Below are positions 46,954 to 55,593 of a stretch of DNA of 64,000 nt, in pieces; position 1 is the stretch's first letter, and every line of letters starts with the position of its first letter. The stretch spans positions 310,001 through 374,000 of the forward strand of contig NZ_BDBT01000001.1 in the NCBI RefSeq assembly GCF_001613125.1, read 5' to 3'. Source of the DNA: Nocardia shimofusensis NBRC 100134. GTDB taxonomy: Bacteria > Actinomycetota > Actinomycetes > Mycobacteriales > Mycobacteriaceae. Both the position numbers and the translations under genes were made by a program. The notes below the pieces were generated by a model, which did no database searches, was not told where the DNA came from, and saw nothing but the letters and a program-made list of their open reading frames with translations.

Positions 46954-47139
46954 ATGACTTCGAAGTTCACCCGTCCCGCCGCCCTCGCCGCCCTCGTCCT
47001 GACCGCGGGCGCGCTGAGCGCGGGCACCGCCACCGCCGCGGCCCCCACGGCCCCTGCCACCGCCACCGCCGTCGCGGGTTCGGTGGAGGTGTGCATCCCG
47101 ATTCCGGGCCTGCCGATCGACGTCGCCTTCTGCCTGTAG
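46954..47139 (+). CDS. Small secreted peptide with two cysteines
   Basis: 61 residues from ATG 46954 (AGAGGATCAAGC upstream). A Sec signal covers residues 1-28 (LAALVLTAGALSAGTATAAA). The mature part is about 32 residues: Ala/Thr-rich, then SVEVCIPIPGLPIDVAFCL to the end, with Cys ten residues apart, so a disulfide loop is likely. Not recognised; small exported peptides with such C-termini seem common in Nocardia, but that is impression only. Confidence 0.65.
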   Translation: MTSKFTRPAALAALVLTAGALSAGTATAAAPTAPATATAVAGSVEVCIPIPGLPIDVAFCL

Positions 47140-47263
47140 ATCTTCTTCTGCCGGTAAATCTTCGGTGTTCCTGCTCGACGCACGGCAGTGGCGAAAGACC
47201 GTTCGTCGGGGAAGGTCACGCCGGATATCTCCGGCACCGCCACGAACGTGCGGGCCGGGCGAT

Positions 47264-47298
47264 CTCCACCCGGGGTCCCACCACAGCCCCGGGTGGAG
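47264..47298. terminator. Bidirectional terminator
   Basis: Perfect 12-bp stem CTCCACCCGGGG (47264-47275) with its complement (47287-47298), loop of 11 nt. It lies between the secreted peptide gene and the convergent DUF1707 gene. Confidence 0.75.
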
Positions 47299-47309
47299 GC
47301 CTCGAGATC

Positions 47310-47999
47310 TCAGCGGCCGAGCAACGCGCGCCAGTGGTCCATCAGCGGCCGTTTGGCAGTCACCGATCCGAACCTGACCCGTCCGCGCACCACCACGTGC
47401 AGGGGGCCCAGCGGCGGACCGGTGCGCACCTTGTTGGCGACACTGGCGGCGATGAGTTCGAGCCCGTCGAGATTCACCGTCGCTTCCGCGGGCACCACCA
47501 GATTCAGCGACGAGCAGAAATCGTCCACGAAGATTTCGACCACTTGCGTCGACATCACCGCCTCGGTGAAATCGAGCGTCACCGAAGCGGCCCAATTGTT
47601 CAGGTGCAGAGTCGGCGGCACATTCCACCGGCCCCGCCGGGAAACCTCGGATATCCGGGCGCGGATCACATTCGACGAAGAATCGTTTCCGGACGCCTGC
47701 TGCCCGGCAGGAGGTCGGCGGTAGGCAGCACCCGCGCCGAAGGCATGGCCGTGGAAAGCGGGGTCGCCGACCAATCGGACACCGGGCAGGTCGATCAGCA
47801 CGGCATTGAGCTCGCCGCGCGTCTTCGCCGCCAGCGCGGTATCCATGCGCTCGGTGAACTCGCCGAGCGAGAGCATGCCGAGACCGACCGCACGCTGCAA
47901 CAGCTGGCCGACGTGTTCGCGTTCGGCATCCGAGACGCGCAGGTCACGATCACCCACCGTGTCGTGCCTACGGTGGGATTCCGGTTCGGGGACGCCCAT
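47310..47999 (-). CDS. DUF1707 protein
   Basis: 229 residues from ATG 47999. The N-terminal DUF1707 domain starts LRVSDAEREHVGQLLQRAVG (about 20-70), a SHOCT-like helical unit. The C-terminal half is beta-rich, similar to the LiaF-type domains found beside envelope-stress two-component systems. No membrane segment. It is the last gene of the AI-2E/kinase/regulator unit, 61 bp after the response regulator. Confidence 0.75.
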   Translation of the reverse strand: MGVPEPESHRRHDTVGDRDLRVSDAEREHVGQLLQRAVGLGMLSLGEFTERMDTALAAKTRGELNAVLIDLPGVRLVGDPAFHGHAFGAGAAYRRPPAGQQASGNDSSSNVIRARISEVSRRGRWNVPPTLHLNNWAASVTLDFTEAVMSTQVVEIFVDDFCSSLNLVVPAEATVNLDGLELIAASVANKVRTGPPLGPLHVVVRGRVRFGSVTAKRPLMDHWRALLGR

Positions 48000-48060
48000 G
48001 ATTCGAGGTTACCGACGTCGCACCCACCCCGGCATCAGGGCGAACCCTGATCCTGAACTC

Positions 48061-48729
48061 CTACTCGAGACCCTGCTCGATGGCGTAACGGGTCAGCTCG
48101 ACCCGGTTCGCCAGCTGGAGTTTGCGCAGGGTGGCCTGCACGTGGTTCTCCACGGTCCGATGGCTGAGCCCGAGCCGGGCGGCGATCTGCTTGGCCGACA
48201 GGCCCTTGGCGACCATGCGCAACACTTCGGTCTCGCGTTCGGTGAGGGCGGGCCGGTGCGGTTCGTCGGGTTGCGCGGGCGTACTGGCCATCCTGCGGTA
48301 CTCGCCGAGCACCAGCCCGGCCAGGCCGGGGGTGAACACCGGCTGACCAGCGGCCGTGGCCCGCACCGCCGCGACCAGCTCGGCCGCCGACGCGCTCTTG
48401 ACCAGATACCCGGACGCGCCCGCCTTGATGGCGTCGAGCACGTCGTCGCGTTCGGCCGAAGCCGACAGCACCAGCACCCGGCTGCCCGGGGAGACCCGCA
48501 GCACCTCGGCGGTCGCCTGGGCGCCGTTGCCGTCGGGAAGTTGCATGTCCATCAAGACCACGTCGGGTCGGACGGCGGCGGCGCGACGGGTGGCCGCCCC
48601 CACCCCGTCGGCAGTCGCGGTGACCTGGAAGCCCGCCTCCCCGAGATCCCTGGAGACCCCGTCGCGCCACATCGGATGATCGTCGACGACCATCACCGAG
48701 ATGGCCCCGGCACTCGCGTCCTCGGTCAT
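48061..48729 (-). CDS. NarL/LuxR-type response regulator
   Basis: 222 residues from ATG 48729, with GAGAGGAGCG upstream; a longer frame is not needed. Receiver domain: acidic VDDH pair near 15, phospho-acceptor Asp in VLMDMQLPDGNG, Thr/Ser switch (VLSAS), and Lys in YLVKSASAAEL. C-terminal LuxR helix-turn-helix: LTERETEVLRMVAKGLSAKQ. Partner of the kinase encoded just upstream. Confidence 0.92.
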   Translation of the reverse strand: MTEDASAGAISVMVVDDHPMWRDGVSRDLGEAGFQVTATADGVGAATRRAAAVRPDVVLMDMQLPDGNGAQATAEVLRVSPGSRVLVLSASAERDDVLDAIKAGASGYLVKSASAAELVAAVRATAAGQPVFTPGLAGLVLGEYRRMASTPAQPDEPHRPALTERETEVLRMVAKGLSAKQIAARLGLSHRTVENHVQATLRKLQLANRVELTRYAIEQGLE

Positions 48730-48801
48730 CGCCCCGCTCCTCTCCGCCGCACCGTGCCGTATCTCCATCGTGGTGCCGGTTTCATCGTGCCACCGGTCCG
48801 C

Positions 48802-49989
48802 TCAGCCGCGCGGCACCCGGAATTCCCATTCCGCCCCCTCGCCCTCGCCGACGCCGGCGAGCAATTCCGCCGTGCCGCCCAGCGCGGCGACCCGCCCGAC
48901 GATGGAACGCGAAACCCCCATCCGGCCTTCGGCTTCCGCCTCGGCCAGCCGCCCGGGCGCAATGCCGACCCCGTCGTCACGCACGCTGACGATCAACTCC
49001 TCGCCGGTGTCCTCGAGCAGCACATAGGCTTTCGCGTCCGGCCCGGCGTGCAGTTCGACATTGGCCAGCGCGGTCGCGACGGCGGCGGCGATCTCCCCGG
49101 CCACCCACGGTCCCACCGATACCGGCTCCCCCGGCGTCGACACGAACACCTTCGGCGTGGCGTGCGCGGTGAGCAGACCGCGCAGATCCACCTCGCCGTC
49201 GCCGCCTGCCCCGTGCTCACCGCGAACGGCGGCGTGCCTGCCGCCCTGCTCGGACAACAGCACCCGCAGCGCCACCTCCTGTTCGCCCGCTCGGACGGCC
49301 AGTTCCTCTGTCGGCCCGCCGATCTCGCTCCCCCGGCGCTTGATGTAGCTGAGGACCTGGAGCACGCCGTCGTGCACTTCGCGGGCGAGGCGCTCACGCT
49401 CCTCGGTGGCGGCGGTCAGGCGTACGGCGCGGCGCAGCTGGTCCTGGGCGCGCCGGGCGGTCTCGGCGGCCAGGCCGAGCGCGAGCCCGACCGAGACCAG
49501 TACCGGCGCGGTCGCATCGGTCCACACGTCGGCGCCCCACTGCTCGCGCACGGTGATGATGACCGCCGAGATCAGCAGCCCGGACGCGATACCGAGCATC
49601 GGCCCGCGCAGGATCGCGGCGGAGATGACGGCATTGGCCGCCCACATGGTCGTCGGCAGGGTCTGGTGGCCGTGGTACCAGTCGTAGTCGGCGACCAGCC
49701 TGGTCGCCGCGATCAGCCCGATCACCACGATGTGGTCGCCGACCACCACCGCCGAGCGCAACCGCATCACGTCGGCGCGCCAATGCGAGAGCATCAGCGC
49801 CGAAAGACCGGACCAGACCGCCATCAACGCGATGAACACCCAGCTCAGGCGCTGATTCTGGTAATAGGGCACCGAGGCTATCTGCTGACCGATCGCATAC
49901 AGCAGGGTGACCAGCCGGAACGCCTGCACCGCCCGCCACAGCGGGGCCGTGGCGGCGTCGTCGGGCTCGACCGGCCGGTCCGGGCTCAT
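48802..49989 (-). CDS. Sensor histidine kinase, MacS-like
   Basis: 395 residues from ATG 49989, overlapping the AI-2E stop by 4 nt (ATGA). Five or six membrane segments (about 28-175) without a large sensor domain, then a HisKA_3 dimerisation helix with phospho-acceptor His in REVHDGVLQ, then an ATPase domain with ANVELHAG (N box) and DDGVGI. Intramembrane-sensing kinases of this form often respond to envelope stress. Works with the response regulator 72 bp downstream. Confidence 0.88.
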   Translation of the reverse strand: MSPDRPVEPDDAATAPLWRAVQAFRLVTLLYAIGQQIASVPYYQNQRLSWVFIALMAVWSGLSALMLSHWRADVMRLRSAVVVGDHIVVIGLIAATRLVADYDWYHGHQTLPTTMWAANAVISAAILRGPMLGIASGLLISAVIITVREQWGADVWTDATAPVLVSVGLALGLAAETARRAQDQLRRAVRLTAATEERERLAREVHDGVLQVLSYIKRRGSEIGGPTEELAVRAGEQEVALRVLLSEQGGRHAAVRGEHGAGGDGEVDLRGLLTAHATPKVFVSTPGEPVSVGPWVAGEIAAAVATALANVELHAGPDAKAYVLLEDTGEELIVSVRDDGVGIAPGRLAEAEAEGRMGVSRSIVGRVAALGGTAELLAGVGEGEGAEWEFRVPRG

Positions 49990-51248
49990 CGCGGTCGTTC
50001 GCCCCCGGAGACATCCGGTTTATCCGGTTCCGCCGAGTACAGTCGAGGCTCGCCGGTCAACAGATCGTGGATGACCTCCTCCGGCGATTCGGCCAGCAGC
50101 GAGCGGATCGCGGTGTTCATCACCGCCACGAACGGCACCGCCAGCAACGCGCCCGCGATTCCACCCAGCACCAGACCCGCCGCGATCGCGACCACCACTG
50201 CCAACGGATGCACGCTGACCGCGCGACCGAGCAGCAACGGTTGCAGCACATGGCTTTCCAGCTGCATGACCGCGATGATGATGCCGAGCACGATCAACGC
50301 GGTCACCAATCCCTCGGTGACCAGCGCGATGAAGACCGCGACGGACCCGGCGAGGAACGCGCCGATGAGCGGGATGAACGCGCTGATGAACACCAGCGAG
50401 GCCAGCGGCAGCGCCATCGGCACGCCGAGGATCAGCAGCCCGGCGCCGATGCCGATGGCGTCCACCGCGGCGACCACGACGGTTGCCCGGACGAAGCCGA
50501 CCAGGGTGCCGAAGCCGAGTTCACCGGCCAGGCGCACCCGTTCGCGGTGCAGGGTCGGCACGACCCGGGTGACGAACTCCCAGATCTGATCGCCGCCGTA
50601 GAGGAAGAAGACCAGGATGAACAGCGTCAGGAAGGCGCCGGTGAGCAGCTGCCCGATCATGGTCGCGGTGGTCAGCGCGCCGCTGGTGACACTGTCCTGA
50701 TTGGATTCGATGGTCTTGACCAGAGTGTCGCCCGCGCCGCGGATCTGGTCGTCGCTCAGATGCGGCGGGCCGTTGATCAGCCAGTCCTGGATTTTCTCGA
50801 TGCTGGCGGTCACCTCGTCGGACAATTGCGGCACACCGGCCACGAACTGCTCGACGACGAAAGTCATGGTGCCCGCGACCAACCCGAGCGAGCCGATCAC
50901 CGCGACCACCACTCCGATCCAGCGCGGCACGCCCAGGCGCTGCATCCAGTCCACCAGCGGTGCCAGCAGCGCGGCCGCCAGCAGCGCGATCGCCATCGGG
51001 ATGAGCACCGTGGACAGGCGCTGCACCAGCATCGCCACCGCGATCATCGCGGCGAAGATGACCAGCAGCCGCCACGACCACTCCGCGGCCTGCCGCACGA
51101 TCGGATGCACGGAGTCGGCGGCCGAACGGGAAGTTTCCCGCGCCGTCGGAGCGCCGCCCGGTGCGCCCGCGATGCCGTCCGATGCGCCCGCGCCGGTCAC
51201 ACTGCCCGGGTCCGCCGCGCCTCGGGCACTTTCCTCCGGGTGGCTCAC
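49986..51248 (-). CDS. AI-2E-family transporter-like membrane protein (Rv0205-like)
   Basis: 420 residues from GTG 51248 (VSHPEES...). The frame stays open to 51422, but that part crosses into the island promoter. A hydrophilic N-terminus of about 45 residues, then eight membrane segments and the family's extracytoplasmic helical loop (about 120-200). The AI-2E exporter (TqsA/PerM) family moves diverse small molecules; substrate unknown here. Its start codon sits inside a palindrome, GGCTCACGGTCGTGAGCC, that is duplicated at 56389. Heads the unit with the kinase, regulator and DUF1707 gene. Confidence 0.85.
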   Translation of the reverse strand: MSHPEESARGAADPGSVTGAGASDGIAGAPGGAPTARETSRSAADSVHPIVRQAAEWSWRLLVIFAAMIAVAMLVQRLSTVLIPMAIALLAAALLAPLVDWMQRLGVPRWIGVVVAVIGSLGLVAGTMTFVVEQFVAGVPQLSDEVTASIEKIQDWLINGPPHLSDDQIRGAGDTLVKTIESNQDSVTSGALTTATMIGQLLTGAFLTLFILVFFLYGGDQIWEFVTRVVPTLHRERVRLAGELGFGTLVGFVRATVVVAAVDAIGIGAGLLILGVPMALPLASLVFISAFIPLIGAFLAGSVAVFIALVTEGLVTALIVLGIIIAVMQLESHVLQPLLLGRAVSVHPLAVVVAIAAGLVLGGIAGALLAVPFVAVMNTAIRSLLAESPEEVIHDLLTGEPRLYSAEPDKPDVSGGERPR

Positions 51249-51300
51249 GGTCGTGAGCCTAACGGCCGTCCCGGCGCCGCGAACATACCCATGATCGAAA
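51238..51300. repeat. Left copy of a duplicated about 62-bp segment with palindrome
   Basis: 51238-51259 is identical to 56385-56406, and similarity continues, with a few changes and a 2-bp gap, to 51300/56450. It contains GGCTCACG-GT-CGTGAGCC (51242-51259), overlapping the GTG of the AI-2E gene. The copies flank the 51.3-56.4 kb gene island. Confidence 0.85.
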
Positions 51301-51369
51301 CCGCGGCTCAGACAAACGGAAGTAGGTTCGGCCAGTCCATTTTTGCCATATCTGTTAAATTCTGGCCAC

Positions 51370-52380
51370 ATGGCGATCGTGGCAGTTCTGGCCCCCGACA
51401 ACGCGCTCGGATTCGAAGTCATGCTCCCGGGCTTCGTGTTCGGCGCGGCGAATTCGGTCAGCGGGGAGAAGCACTACGACATCCGGGTCGTGACGATCGG
51501 CGGCACCAGCGCGATCGCCTCCGTACACGGCGCTGTACGACTGGAGACGGATTGGGACCTCGACACCGTGGCCGATGCCGACACCGTCGTGGTGCCCGGC
51601 CGGGCAGGATTCTTCTGCGAACCCGACGACCGCATTCGCGACGCCCTGCGGGAGGCGGCCGCGCGCGGCGCACGGATGGCTTCGATCTGCGTCGGCGCGT
51701 TCACCCTCGCCGCCACCGGACTACTCGACGGGCAGCGGGTGACGACACATTGGGAATTCGCCGCCGAATTGGCCCGCCGGTATCCACTTGTCGAGGTCGA
51801 CGCTTCGGTGCTGTTCATCGACAGTGGCAGCGTGCTCACCTCGGCCGGAGCGACGGCGGGGTTGGATTTGTGCCTTCACATGGTCCGGCGGGATCTCGGC
51901 GCCAAGGTGGCTGCCGACACCGCGCGCCGGATCGTGATGCCGCCGCAGCGGGACGGCGGGCAGGCGCAGTTCATCGCCTACACCGACCCGCAGAGCCCGG
52001 ACACCTCCCTGCAACCGGTCCTGGACTGGATGCAGGTGAACCTGCACCGCCCACTCACCCTCGACGAGATCGCCACGCACGGAGCCATGAGCGTGCGCAG
52101 TCTGAACCGCCGCTTTCGTGCGGAGATCGGAACCACGCCGTTGCAGTGGTTGCTGCGTGCCCGGGTGCACCGTGCGCAGCAGTTGCTCGAAACCACCGAC
52201 CTGTCCATCGACCGCATCGCCGAGGAGGCGGGCTTCGGCGCCGCGACGACACTGCGGTACCACTTCGCCCGCCTGACAAAGACATCTCCGCAGGCCTACC
52301 GCAACAGCTTTCACCATGTCGGCGGTGCCGTCCGGCCACTGCATCACCGCCGGGAAGCGCAGAGAGACGCCAGTCGATAG
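51370..52380 (+). CDS. GlxA-family AraC-type regulator with DJ-1/PfpI domain
   Basis: 336 residues from ATG 51370 (a TTG at 51343 is possible; no clear ribosome-binding site). N-terminal DJ-1/PfpI domain (5-190) with Cys107 in the nucleophile-elbow position (SICVGAFTLAATG), then an AraC double helix-turn-helix (about 220-320; LTLDEIATHGAMSVRSLNRR and AEEAGFGAATTLRYHFARL). It probably senses a metabolite through the DJ-1 domain and activates the operon starting 124 bp downstream. Confidence 0.88.
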   Translation: MAIVAVLAPDNALGFEVMLPGFVFGAANSVSGEKHYDIRVVTIGGTSAIASVHGAVRLETDWDLDTVADADTVVVPGRAGFFCEPDDRIRDALREAAARGARMASICVGAFTLAATGLLDGQRVTTHWEFAAELARRYPLVEVDASVLFIDSGSVLTSAGATAGLDLCLHMVRRDLGAKVAADTARRIVMPPQRDGGQAQFIAYTDPQSPDTSLQPVLDWMQVNLHRPLTLDEIATHGAMSVRSLNRRFRAEIGTTPLQWLLRARVHRAQQLLETTDLSIDRIAEEAGFGAATTLRYHFARLTKTSPQAYRNSFHHVGGAVRPLHHRREAQRDASR

Positions 52381-52503
52381 TCGACAGGACGAGCCGCCGA
52401 CGGCTTGGCCAGATTTGGGTATCAGTTGGCTATTCGGCCACTGGGCCGACGTTACTTCCGAGCACACACTGAGTGCGCACATTTCGGAAGGAAGCACAGC
52501 ACG

Positions 52504-53556
52504 ATGACCGTACAAGAAGTCGATCCGGCCCAGTTCGGGCTGCCCAGCTCGAAGCTCGCCGTCGCGGCGGACACTCTGGTCGCCGAAGTGTCGGCACCGC
52601 TGGTCTACAACCACTGCGTACGCGCGTATCTGTATGCGCGCGAGTTGGCCGCCGCGCAGGGGTTGCGAGCCGACGAGGATTACGACGACGAACTGCTCTA
52701 CCTCAGCTGTCTGCTGCACGATCTGGGGGCAACGGACTACGCGAACGGCGACCAGCGTTTCGAGGTCGACGGAGCCGACGCAGCCGCGCAGTTCCTCAGG
52801 AATGAAGGCGTTGACGAGAAGCGCGTACAGACCGTATGGAACGCCGTCGCGCTGCACACCAGCGACGGCATCGCGCATCGCTTCGGCACGGTCGAGGCAC
52901 TGATGCAGATGGGCACCGGCGCCGATATCGCCGGACTGAGGCGCGAGCTGCTGCCCGACGGCTTCGCTGATCGAGTGCATGCCGTCTGGCCGCGCGACGA
53001 CCTCGGATACGTGTTCGGTCGAATGCTGGCCGAACAGGTACGTGACAACCCGGCCAAGGGCAGCTGGTTCAGCTTCCCCGGCCAACTCTGCCAGCTCTAT
53101 TTCCCCGCCCACGCACCGACCACGTGGTTCGACGCCGTCGAAGACGCGGGCTGGAACGATCGTCCGGTGGGGATCGGGTCACGTCGCGCCGCGGCCGCAC
53201 GGCCTGCCGAGTTGGCCTCGTTGTTCGCGCAGTACTTCAACGCCGGCGACCTCGAGGCGTTGATGTCGCTGTACGAACCTGCCGCACTGCTCTTTCCGAC
53301 GCCCGGTAGCGCACAATCGGGCACGCAGGCCATCCAGGATTCACTCGGCGCGATGATCGACTCCGGGGCGAAGATCGAGTTGCAGACCCGTCGTGTGCAC
53401 GTGGTCGGAGACCTGGCTCTGATCTCCAACGACGCCACCGTCACCGGCGCGGCGCCGAGCGGCGACCCCGTGATCTCGACCTCTACCGAGATCGCCCGGC
53501 GCGGTAGCGACGGGTCCTGGCGATACGTCATCGACGATCCCTACTTCTCGCAGTGA
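52504..53556 (+). CDS. HD-domain hydrolase fused to SnoaL-like domain
   Basis: 350 residues from ATG 52504, with GGAAGGAAG upstream. Residues 10-215 are a metal-binding HD domain of the cyanamide-hydratase-like group: N36-H37, H72-D73 in LLHDLGAT, and H118 in ALHTSDG. Residues about 225-345 are an NTF2/SnoaL-like cone (LASLFAQYFNAGDLEALMSL). Likely hydrates or hydrolyses a small nitrogenous compound; substrate unknown. The HD part is clearly paralogous to the product at 55594. Stop overlaps the next start by 4 nt. Confidence 0.82.
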   Translation: MTVQEVDPAQFGLPSSKLAVAADTLVAEVSAPLVYNHCVRAYLYARELAAAQGLRADEDYDDELLYLSCLLHDLGATDYANGDQRFEVDGADAAAQFLRNEGVDEKRVQTVWNAVALHTSDGIAHRFGTVEALMQMGTGADIAGLRRELLPDGFADRVHAVWPRDDLGYVFGRMLAEQVRDNPAKGSWFSFPGQLCQLYFPAHAPTTWFDAVEDAGWNDRPVGIGSRRAAAARPAELASLFAQYFNAGDLEALMSLYEPAALLFPTPGSAQSGTQAIQDSLGAMIDSGAKIELQTRRVHVVGDLALISNDATVTGAAPSGDPVISTSTEIARRGSDGSWRYVIDDPYFSQ

Positions 53557-54857
53557 GCGCTGCCGGACGCGCGGGCGCCGATGCGTTCCGCATCACCCGC
53601 CGCGGCTTGTTCGGAGCAGGCTTGGCGACTGCGGGAGCCGCTGCGGCCGGGGTGGTCGCGGGCCGTGCGACCACAGGCGACACCACTTCGGGAAGTCAGC
53701 TGGAACCGTTCCACGGGCCGCACCAATCGGGGATCGTGACTTCCGCGCAATCGCACGCGATGTTCCTGTCGGTCGACATCGTGCGCCCGGACCGCGAAAT
53801 GCTGCGTGAACTCCTTGCCGGATGGACCGCCATCGCTACCGCGCTGGCGACCGGCGCGCCACTCCCGGAACGGCCGGGGACGCCACCGGGGTTCAGCGCA
53901 GACACCGACTTCGCGACGGGACTGGCTCCGGCCCGCCTGACCGTCACCTTCGGTTTGGGGCCGTCGGTCTTCGACGAACGATTCGGCCTCGGCGCACAAC
54001 GCCCGCGATACCTCGGCCCACTACCCGGGTTCGCCGGCGACCGCTTGAATCCGGCGTGGTGCGACGGCGACGTACTGGTGCAGATATGCGCTGACGACGC
54101 CCAGGTCGTCAGCAACACCTTCCGCGCCTTACGAGCACGAATGCCGGGACTGGCGCGTATGCGCTGGACCCAGCACGGCTTCCTCGGCCGACCCGCGGAC
54201 GGCAGCACCCCACGCAACATGTTCGGGCACAGAGATGGCACCGCCAACCCCCACACCGAGGCCGAGGTCGATCGAACGGTCTGGGTTCGCTCCGCTGACG
54301 AACCCGCCTGGTTCCAGGGCGGCAGCTACCTGGTTTTCCGCAAGATCCGCATGAAGACCGCGGAGTGGGATCTGCTGCCGCTGCCCGAGCAGGACCGCAT
54401 CATCGGCCGCCGACGAAGCGACGGTGCTCCGCTGGGCGGCACGACCGAGTTCGATCCGGTGGATCTCGAGCACCGCGACAAAGACGGCGAATTCTCGATT
54501 CCCGCCGGTGCCCACGTCCGCGTGGTCCACGGCATACCGATGCTGCGCCGCGGTTACAACTACGACTACGGCACGCTGATCGCGAACGCCGGCGGACCGG
54601 GTGCCGAGCCGCAATCCCCGCACACGCACCTTCCCGGCACGCCGGAACACACCCACGGAGGCCACAACCAGCTCGACGCGGGTCTGCTGTTCGTCGCCTA
54701 CATGAACGACCCGCCCGGGCAGTTCCTCAGAGCGCAAAGCGCTCTCGCCGACGACGACCGACTGAACCCCCTCATCGAGCACACCGGCAGTGCGTTCTTC
54801 GCCGTACCCCCCGGCACCGCACCCGACGAACCGATCGCCGCGGCATTGCTCCGCTGA
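53553..54857 (+). CDS. DyP-type heme peroxidase, Tat-exported
   Basis: 434 residues from GTG 53553, overlapping the HD gene (GTGA). Twin-arginine signal ITRRGLFGAGLATAG (14-28). The peroxidase fold has the DyP motif GHRDG (225-229, distal D228), a proximal heme His at 321 (or 326) in AHVRVVHG, and an Arg in LRRGYNYDYG. Exported folded with heme; oxidises dyes or other phenolic or nitrogenous compounds with peroxide. Placed between two HD proteins and a DJ-1 protein, it may act on the same substrate outside the membrane. Confidence 0.9.
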   Translation: MSAAGRAGADAFRITRRGLFGAGLATAGAAAAGVVAGRATTGDTTSGSQLEPFHGPHQSGIVTSAQSHAMFLSVDIVRPDREMLRELLAGWTAIATALATGAPLPERPGTPPGFSADTDFATGLAPARLTVTFGLGPSVFDERFGLGAQRPRYLGPLPGFAGDRLNPAWCDGDVLVQICADDAQVVSNTFRALRARMPGLARMRWTQHGFLGRPADGSTPRNMFGHRDGTANPHTEAEVDRTVWVRSADEPAWFQGGSYLVFRKIRMKTAEWDLLPLPEQDRIIGRRRSDGAPLGGTTEFDPVDLEHRDKDGEFSIPAGAHVRVVHGIPMLRRGYNYDYGTLIANAGGPGAEPQSPHTHLPGTPEHTHGGHNQLDAGLLFVAYMNDPPGQFLRAQSALADDDRLNPLIEHTGSAFFAVPPGTAPDEPIAAALLR

Positions 54858-54893
54858 ACAGGCCTTCTTCGAGATCGAGCAAGAGGCGAAACC

Positions 54894-55565
54894 ATGACAA
54901 CGTACGGAATTCTCATCTTCGACAACGCCGAAGAACTCGACTTCGCCGGTCCCTGGGAGGTATTCACCACATCGGCGATCCTGCGCGACGACACCGACCG
55001 CGTCGTCTCGATCGCTCAACGGCCCGACCCGGTGCGATTCGGCAAAGGGCTGCGGGTGCTGCCGGACCACACGCTCGACGACCATCCACCGCTGGACGTG
55101 CTGTTGATTCCAGGTGGTCGCGGCGCACGGAAAGTGGAGCCGCACAACACGGTTGTCACCGAGTGGATCGCTCGGACGGCCGCGGAGACCACTTGGGTCG
55201 CGAGTGTCTGCACCGGAGCGTTCCTACTGCACGCCGCGGGTCCGGCACGGGGACGCCGAGTCGCCACCCACTGGAAGTACGAAGACGCCCTCGAAGCACG
55301 CGGCGATGTGACGGTCGTCCGAGACGCGCGATACGTCGTGGACGGCAGCATTCTCAGCTGCCAGGGGGTTTCGGCCGGTATCGACAGCGCGCTGTGGCTC
55401 GTCGGCCGATTGTACGGTCGCGCCCATGCCCGGGCTGTGCGTCGCGAGATCCACTACGACCCGGCACCGCCATACCTCGCCGATGAACCCGACGTTCGGA
55501 CAACCTTCAGCTCGACAGAAGGATGTCACGGCCACTCGGGCAATTCCCGGTCATCTTCGCGATGA
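54894..55565 (+). CDS. DJ-1/PfpI protein, isonitrile-hydratase-like
   Basis: 223 residues from ATG 54894, with AAGAGGCG upstream. Single DJ-1/PfpI domain with Cys106 (SVCTGAFLL) and Asp16 (EELDFAGPWEVF), matching the Cys and Asp of Pseudomonas isonitrile hydratase, which turns isonitriles into N-formamides; GRRVATHWKYED is also family-typical. No helix-turn-helix, so it is an enzyme rather than a regulator. The basic, Ser-rich last 25 residues are not conserved in look. Isonitrile activity is a family inference. Confidence 0.8.
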   Translation: MTTYGILIFDNAEELDFAGPWEVFTTSAILRDDTDRVVSIAQRPDPVRFGKGLRVLPDHTLDDHPPLDVLLIPGGRGARKVEPHNTVVTEWIARTAAETTWVASVCTGAFLLHAAGPARGRRVATHWKYEDALEARGDVTVVRDARYVVDGSILSCQGVSAGIDSALWLVGRLYGRAHARAVRREIHYDPAPPYLADEPDVRTTFSSTEGCHGHSGNSRSSSR

Positions 55566-55593
55566 CTCCCCCTCCTTCCCGATCGGAGAACCC

